From Camellia lanceoleosa (taxonomy: Eukaryota; Streptophyta; Magnoliopsida; Ericales; Theaceae), in NCBI GenBank assembly GCA_025200525.1, contig CM045770.1, positions 90,296,084 to 90,360,083 on the forward strand: a DNA stretch of 64,000 nucleotides, read 5' to 3'. A model generated the notes under the pieces. The model had not been told where the DNA came from, searched no databases, and saw only the letters and a list, made by a program, of their open reading frames with translations. The first letter of the stretch is position 1, and each line of letters opens with the position of its first letter. Positions 58,901 through 64,000 of this stretch are shown piece after piece. The position numbers were made by a program, and so were the translations under genes.

Positions 58901-59216
58901 ATCCTAGAACATGTCAAAACGGTACTAAAACATGCATGAAAGGAAGCCAAAACAAGCTAACATGAAGGGCATAAGGCATGATGCATACAAGGCAAATAAG
59001 GTGGATTACACTACACCTATTAAGACCAAGCATGGGATGACTTAACTAACAAAATCAGAGTTATATCATGGCAAAATAACCCTAAAAACATATTGAAATG
59101 ATGGCTCGCAAGCTAAGGCAAGAAGGCATAAACAATGATTTATGTGAAGGCATAAAGGGGCAAACCCTCTAACGCATTGAATGAGTGATAAATGCAAGTG
59201 CATGAGCATGAAACAT
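55942..59216 (-). mobile_element. Tat-type LTR, minus strand, interrupted at 59217
   Basis: From about 56025 it aligns with 38330-38507 and 43208 onward of the minus solo LTR (CAATGTCACGGTTCT, AGTGCCAAACATGGACTG, CAGAGTCGCCACCTAAAT, CACCAAAGTT.TCTCGGCT). The left boundary is placed at TGTAGACGCG on the change from RT to GC-rich sequence; the first ~80 bp differ from the relatives. The right end (a GTCTACA-type terminus) is not reached because another element starts at 59217. It contains GGCCGACCA/GGCTGGCC words (57385-57495) and the GCATACACAATGC array. Confidence 0.75.
57945..58270. repeat. Array of GCATACACAATGC words in a Tat-type LTR
   Basis: About ten near-identical 13-bp words (GCATACACAATGC, with variants GCATACTCAATGC and GCATACACGATGC) separated by 10-100 bp of non-repeated sequence. 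Ends GCAT/ATGC form a dyad. The related plus LTR has the reverse complement GCATTGTGTATGC in the same arrangement at 41370-41525. Confidence 0.8.
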
Positions 59217-59844
59217 TGTAACAACCCCAACCTCTAAATAATGTTAACCTATACTTAATTATGCCTAACAGTAATTTAAGAGGGATTTGGAATTAATTTG
59301 CATGTATACTACATTATTTTTGTGTCTCTATCTATTCGGTGTAGAAAGCTCTGTTCATGTTTTAGTTTCGATTTGCGAATTGAAAGCCTTATCGGCGTCC
59401 GAACAATAAATTGACTTGGTTTATATGCTAATTAGGATTTATAGAATTTTATGGTAGGTTTAAGTGAAATTCGATTTGAAGCGATTAAATTAGATTAAAT
59501 TAATGCCCACTAATTAACCCTATTAACTACCTTTTTGTTTAATGGCCTAATTAAGGCCTTAGTGGCCTCATTGACCACTTGCTTTCCCACTCACCCTTTT
59601 TATTCTATTTGATCACACTTGAGCCTATTCTAAGGGAGAAAAACATGAGAGAGGATGAGAGTAGGGGAAATTTGGTTCAAGAATTGGAGATTGAGCTCAC
59701 ACTCAATGAGGTGCTAAGAATTGTTGATAATTGAAGAAGAATGTAGAGCCTCAACCTTAATTTTGTAGATTGAAGCCTCTAGGTAAGAGACTAAGCTTTC
59801 ATTGAGTAATTGAGTTAGATTCAACAAGATTATTAGTGAACTAA

Positions 59845-60812
59845 GGGTGTGTTTGATTGGGGGGATAAGGGGGGGGGGGGGGAGGGGACTATCCACTATT
59901 TGGACTCCATGTCCAGCCTCCTTCCTTATTCGTTGTTTGATTTTTTTTTTAGTCCGTCGGACTTCATGTCCCCCATATGGGGGACTATCCTGTTCTGGGG
60001 AGAGAGGGGGTGAGATTGTTTTGGGGGGACTAATCACTATTGGGATTAGATGCGAAAATGACAATTTTGACCCTCTATTATTTAATTATGTATTATATTT
60101 AATAAAATTCAATAAAATTTAAATGTCTCAATTTAAAAATAAAATAATTTTATTTAAGTTTTTATTAATGTTTTATTTATTTAATTTTTTAAAATAATTT
60201 TTTATAGATATTTTATTTTCAAATTTTGTTTATAATTTATTTATAATTTCATTATTTAAATTGTAACAGGTGTTTTATTATTGTGTAAAAAAAAATAAAT
60301 TTAGTGGTTATTTATTTATTTAATTGTGTAAAAAAATAAATTTATGTAAAAAAAATAAATTTAATTTATATTATTAAATTAATGATATTTTTTGTATGTA
60401 AAATAATAAACCAAGATGCGTTTTGTATGTAAAAAAATAATGATTTGTTATACAAAGAATGATTTAAAACAAATTTTATTGATATTTTATTTATTTATTT
60501 ATTTATTTTAAAAAAACAAATTTATTTAATTAAAAATAATTAAAATATTAAAGATATGTTTAATATTGCTATTCCTTAGTAAACAATTGAAAAAGGGCAA
60601 AATAGTCTTTTGTTCATTTATCCTATCTAGTCCGTCCAACCAAACGTTAGATTCCCTAAAAATAGTCATTTCCAGACATCTAATCCCATGAAAAAACAAA
60701 CACAGGATACATATCCAATCCGACCAAATAGTTCGGGGGATTCACAATCCCAGGACTCAAGTCCGATGGATTCTAATCCCTCCTTATCCAGTCCGCCAAA
60801 TCAAACACACCC
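59845..60812. mobile_element. Tourist-like (PIF/Harbinger) MITE, 968 bp
   Basis: Terminal inverted repeats GGGTGTGTTTGATT...AATCAAACACACCC are flanked by TAA (59842-59844 and 60813-60815). A 3-bp TWA target and GGGTGTGTTTG-type ends are typical of PIF/Harbinger MITEs. The interior is AT-rich with GC-rich subterminal parts holding AGTCCGTCGGACT (left) and AGTCCGATGGATTC (right). A run of 11 or more G follows near 59870. No transposase is seen. Confidence 0.85.
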
Positions 60813-61230
60813 TAAGTGAATTCATATAGGAATTGTGCTAGAATTAGACCATACCATGCATGCATGTACATTTTCTTGCAAATTGAACATGATTTCAAAG
60901 GTTTCTTTCATGCATGTGTTAACCTCACTTACATTTTGGTCATTCATCATGTTTTCCATTAAATTACCAAGTTTGATTATGTTTTGGGAGTGTTTGATTC
61001 AAGAAAAATTCATGTGTGTTGTGTTCATAAATTATCCTTGAGCTTCATGTTGAATTTTGCACAATTGGTATCCTTTTGTGCCATGATTTTTTGAAATGAT
61101 GCTTTAAACATGTTGTTCTATGAGTCTCTAGGTGTTTTCCAAAGTTTTGGGCCCAGAAATTGAGTTTTAGATGCTTCAAAGTTGAATTTGAGCTTGGTGA
61201 TCAAATCTGAAATTTCTAGAAATTTAATCC

Positions 61231-61545
61231 ACACTTGAGCGGGGAACTTTACGTACATGTACCTCCGCTCGAGCGTCGAGGTTTACGCTCGAGCGTGAAA
61301 TGCATATACCTAGAAGTTCTTATGTTTTGTAGTCCGTTCGTGCGAGGGAATCTACGTTCGAGCGAAGGTTTGAGTCTCACGCTCGAGTAGAGGTCGAGTG
61401 TTCGTCGAGCGTGAAAATCATGCATCCAGCACTTTTTCAAGAGTTTACAGTCTGCTTGAGCGGGGAAAGTCACGCTCGAGCAGAGCTTCATTGTCTGTAT
61501 GTCCGCTCGAGCGGGGAAAGCCACGCTCGAGCGTGGACCTTATTT
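61231..61545. promoter_or_regulatory. CGCTCGAGCG-type palindrome cluster in Tekay/Del LTR
   Basis: CCGCTCGAGCGTCG, ACGCTCGAGCGTGA, ACGTTCGAGCGAAGG, ACGCTCGAGTAG, GCTTGAGCGGGG, ACGCTCGAGCAGAG, CCGCTCGAGCGGGG and ACGCTCGAGCGTGG occur within 315 bp. Confidence 0.78.
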
Positions 61546-61946
61546 TCAGCAAGTTTCAAGAAATGTTTTCCAATGCATTCTTGCATCCTCATTTCATCCT
61601 AGGCATTCCTAGGCCATGTTTAAGATTTCATAATGAGGATTAAAGGTTAGAAACACAATAAGAACCAACGAAGTAAGTTATGTACAATTAGAACGTATGT
61701 TTCAAGTGTGTGTCTGTTATGTGTTATGTAGGTCACGTGTCGCGTACCATTTGACCAATCTGCTCCGTCTATCTGTCTCAGGGCCAACTGTGAGTAGTAA
61801 CATAGTAAATCTATGTTCAACTTTACTTATTTTTTGTGCAATGAATTAAGATCTGTTTTCTGAAATGATATGTTTTGTACAATTAATGATTGTCCAATTT
61901 CTGTTATATATTCGTGACATCCTTAGCATCATGTGATATTTGTTGG

Positions 61947-62095
61947 CTGTTACCCGGTATTGGAGGTTCCATCATGGAACTTAATATATCTGTACTCTGT
62001 TACCTGTTCTGGAGGCCCCATCATGGGGCTCAACGTATTTATTCTCTGTTACCTGGATCCGGAGGTTCCTTTATGGAACTAGTTATTCGTAACCC
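61947..62095 (+). repeat. Three ~50-bp tandem units, each with a hairpin
   Basis: Units start CTGTTACC at 61947, 61997 and 62046. Each has an inverted repeat with a 5-base loop: GGTTCC-ATCAT-GGAAC, GGCCCC-ATCAT-GGGGC and GGTTCC-TTTAT-GGAAC. The second unit differs from the others in both arms in a pairing-preserving way. Confidence 0.85.
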
Positions 62096-62713
62096 TCACG
62101 TGTCTGTATTTTCTCTATTAATGCTAATGGATGTATCACGTATACTTAAGCATACCTCATGATTTCTGTATATGATCTGGACAAATTATGAATTTGATAC
62201 GAAACTAAATTATGATTTCTAAATCTGTACGGACTCATTCATTGAAACCCATTTAATCTGTTATTGTTCACTGAACTTTCGCTCACAGTTTATATTATGT
62301 ATGTAGGTGAGCCAGCGCGTGATCAGGGCCAGAGTTGATGGCCTTCATTTCTATTTTTGTCAGCCAACCGTTGTGCCTCCCGAGGAGGTTCCGAACGAAG
62401 TCTAGTTACACGGCCACTTTTGTACTTATGCTAGTCTTTGTCTATTTTGTAAAGTCCGGTCCTGGGAATTACACTTTTGTAAATGTTTGTAAATATTGAT
62501 GTCCTTCGACCGACACGCTTATGTATATATATAAGTTTTGAAATATCCTGTCCTATGTATGTTATCACAACTCATTGGACCTTGTCTATTTTGTATAATT
62601 GCTTCCGCAGCCCCTTATTATGTGCTTATCTGTTAAGAGGCCTTTGGTAATCCACGAATTACTGGCTGGTTACGATACCAAACCTAGAGGGGTAGGTTTA
62701 GGTTGTGACAGAG

Positions 62714-62726
62714 TGGTATCAGAGCA
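62714..62726 (+). promoter_or_regulatory. Primer-binding site of Tekay/Del-type element
   Basis: TGGTATCAGAGCA three bases after the LTR; perfect match to the initiator tRNA-Met-type site. Confidence 0.88.
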
Positions 62727-62924
62727 TGTGTTCTACCGCACACACAAGTCCATATGAGCTTAGGATGTCCTAGTAAGAGTTAGAGGCATTCCATCTACAT
62801 GTGTGAGTGTATGGTAATCCAAATGAATATGGAAACTTAATGTATGTGAATTTGAGCAAATGAATTGAAAGAAACAAATAAGATTATTCCTATGTTCACT
62901 ATCATTTGAGGTCTCTATAGCAAC

Positions 62925-64000
62925 ATGAAGAATGCAAGGGGAAGTGATGTAAGTGAATCTTCAGAGGCTCGCATAGGCCGAATGGAACAAATACTTGCGG
63001 CATTGACTGAAACTATGACACAACAGCAAAGATAACAACCTTTACCCCCTCCACCTCCGCCAGCAAAAGCCGAAGCAGATAATAATGATTTTATCAACTT
63101 GACACAGAAATTCATGAAAATGAAGCCGTCGACATTCTATGGTGGAATTGAACCATTGAAAGCAGAGACATGGTCACTGGAAATGGAAAAGCTATATGAG
63201 GTGTTCCCTTGTTCTGAAATCCAGAAAATCCTCTTGGCCACCTATACTCTGAAGGATAAAGCCCGAAGGTGGTGGTTACTGATTTGAAGTAGCAATGAGA
63301 ATATGACGTGGGCACAATTTAATGCCATCTTCTATGATAAATATTTTCCCCAATGTTTCATGGATTAGAAAGTGTCTGAGTTTCAAGAACTTAAACAGGG
63401 AAGAATGTCTGTAGCAGAGTATGAAACCAAATTCACCGAACTGGCATGGTTTGCTCCACATATGGTGGATACTAATTACAAGAAAGCACGAAAATTTGAA
63501 GGTGGACTAGATTTAGAGGTGTTTGATCGGGTAGCCGTATTGAAATTGCCTACTTATGTGGAAGTTTTAGACAGATCCTTAATGGCGAAAGCCACCGTAG
63601 CCACTATGAAACAAAGTAAGGCCCTATCAGCTATACAAATGGATTGGAAAGGAAAGAGGTCTGGGTTTGGTTTTAGAAGAGGCCGGCCTTTTGTCAGTAA
63701 GAGGCAAAACACAAGGTCTACAAGCAGCTCGAGTCAGAGCAGTGAGTCTATCCTGGTCAGTTCTGATTGTGGAAGAAGGCATAGGGGTGTGTGCTACCAA
63801 GTATCCGGTGCTTATTTTCGATGTGGCCAGACAGGTCATGTAGTGAAAGATTGCCCACTTAGGTCTGAGAGTACTAGCCGTCCTATGGTGAGTTCAGCTG
63901 GATCCGCCTCTACGGCCAAAACAAATGCAAAGGCCAATACTAGGAAAGAACCTCTGAGACAAGGTCGAGTGTTTGCCTTAGTGCCCGATGACGTACCAAA
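62925..64000 (+). pseudogene. gag: Degenerate Gag of Tekay/Del-type element (partial at window end)
   Basis: The start at 62925 keeps one frame to the window end, with stops at 63033 (TAA), 63285 (TGA) and 63366 (TAG), each explainable by a single C-to-T or G-to-A change. Blocks: proline-rich stretch, then FMKMKPSTFYGGIEPLKAET, EMEKLYEVFPCSE, LKDKARRWW, then EFQELKQGRMSVAEYETKF, FEGGLDLEVFDRVA and a basic/serine-rich tail. The zinc knuckle (63813-63854) reads YFRCGQTGHVVKDC, i.e. the first Cys is Tyr. These blocks are characteristic of Tekay/Del Gag. Protease and the rest of pol should follow outside the window. Confidence 0.9.

Larger units (their letters stand above)
59217..62710 (+). repeat. 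5' LTR of Tekay/Del-type element
   Basis: It starts TGTAACAACCCCAACC and ends GGTTTAGGTTGTGACA, followed by GAGTGGTATCAGAGC. It includes a Tourist-like MITE (59845-60812), so the LTR itself is about 2.5 kb, close to the 2.8-kb solo LTR at 19629-22420. It also holds a palindrome cluster (61231-61545) and a hairpin triplet (61947-62095). Confidence 0.85.
59217..64000 (+). mobile_element. Tekay/Del-type Ty3-gypsy chromovirus-like element (5' part, continues past the window)
   Basis: A 3.5-kb 5' LTR, tRNA-Met-type primer site and gag of the Tekay/Del style. Lineage is inferred from the gag blocks; the chromodomain that would confirm it lies outside the window. It is inserted in the minus Tat-type LTR; the preceding pentamer AACAT (59212-59216) should recur after the 3' LTR. 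Confidence 0.82.

Overview
The window is nuclear DNA of a flowering plant, probably a eudicot, from a repeat-dense (heterochromatic or pericentromeric-like) region. It is AT-rich outside the elements and consists almost entirely of LTR retrotransposons, their solo LTRs and two short DNA transposons. I found no convincing host protein-coding gene, rRNA gene or functional tRNA gene. All element proteins are broken by stops and frameshifts.

Layout. 1-5427 is AT-rich spacer with a non-autonomous hAT-like element (827-1345) and a poly(T)-headed retroposed fragment (from 3340). 5428-46851 is one Ty1-copia/Sirevirus-like 'gag-only' element (outer element) flanked by a perfect 5-bp target duplication TATTT and repeatedly invaded. 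Its 5' LTR holds a second, related gag-only element (inner element, 5577-11357). Its internal region holds a 21-kb Ty3-gypsy Tat-lineage element on the minus strand (15143-36277). The 3' region of that element holds a minisatellite which is itself split by a solo LTR (19629-22420). The outer 3' LTR holds a minus-oriented Tat-type solo LTR (38288-46405), itself split by a plus-oriented solo LTR (38509-43202). Nesting is four levels deep, and most junctions are confirmed by target-site duplications.

46852-64000 is spacer, then a non-coding LTR element on the minus strand (48223-52491, LARD-like), then spacer, then a plus-strand Tat-type element with gag, protease and the start of reverse transcriptase (52975-55941). 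The latter is cut off by a minus-oriented Tat-type LTR (55942-59216). That LTR is in turn interrupted by a Tekay/Del-type chromovirus (59217 to the window end), whose 5' LTR carries a Tourist-like MITE (59845-60812).

How the parts work together. None of the elements can encode a full replication machinery in its present state. The two copia-like elements have only gag, so they would depend on proteins supplied in trans. The Tat element carries gag, protease, reverse transcriptase, RNase H (two domains) and integrase on the minus strand, and an antisense ORF on the plus strand behind a minisatellite of 106-bp units with G-box dyads. The most interesting signals are non-coding: clusters of CGCTCGAGCG-like palindromes in four different LTR families, an array of covarying hairpins in a gypsy LTR, a tRNA-like Pol III box pair in the Tat LTRs, and a long inverted repeat made by two nested solo LTRs.
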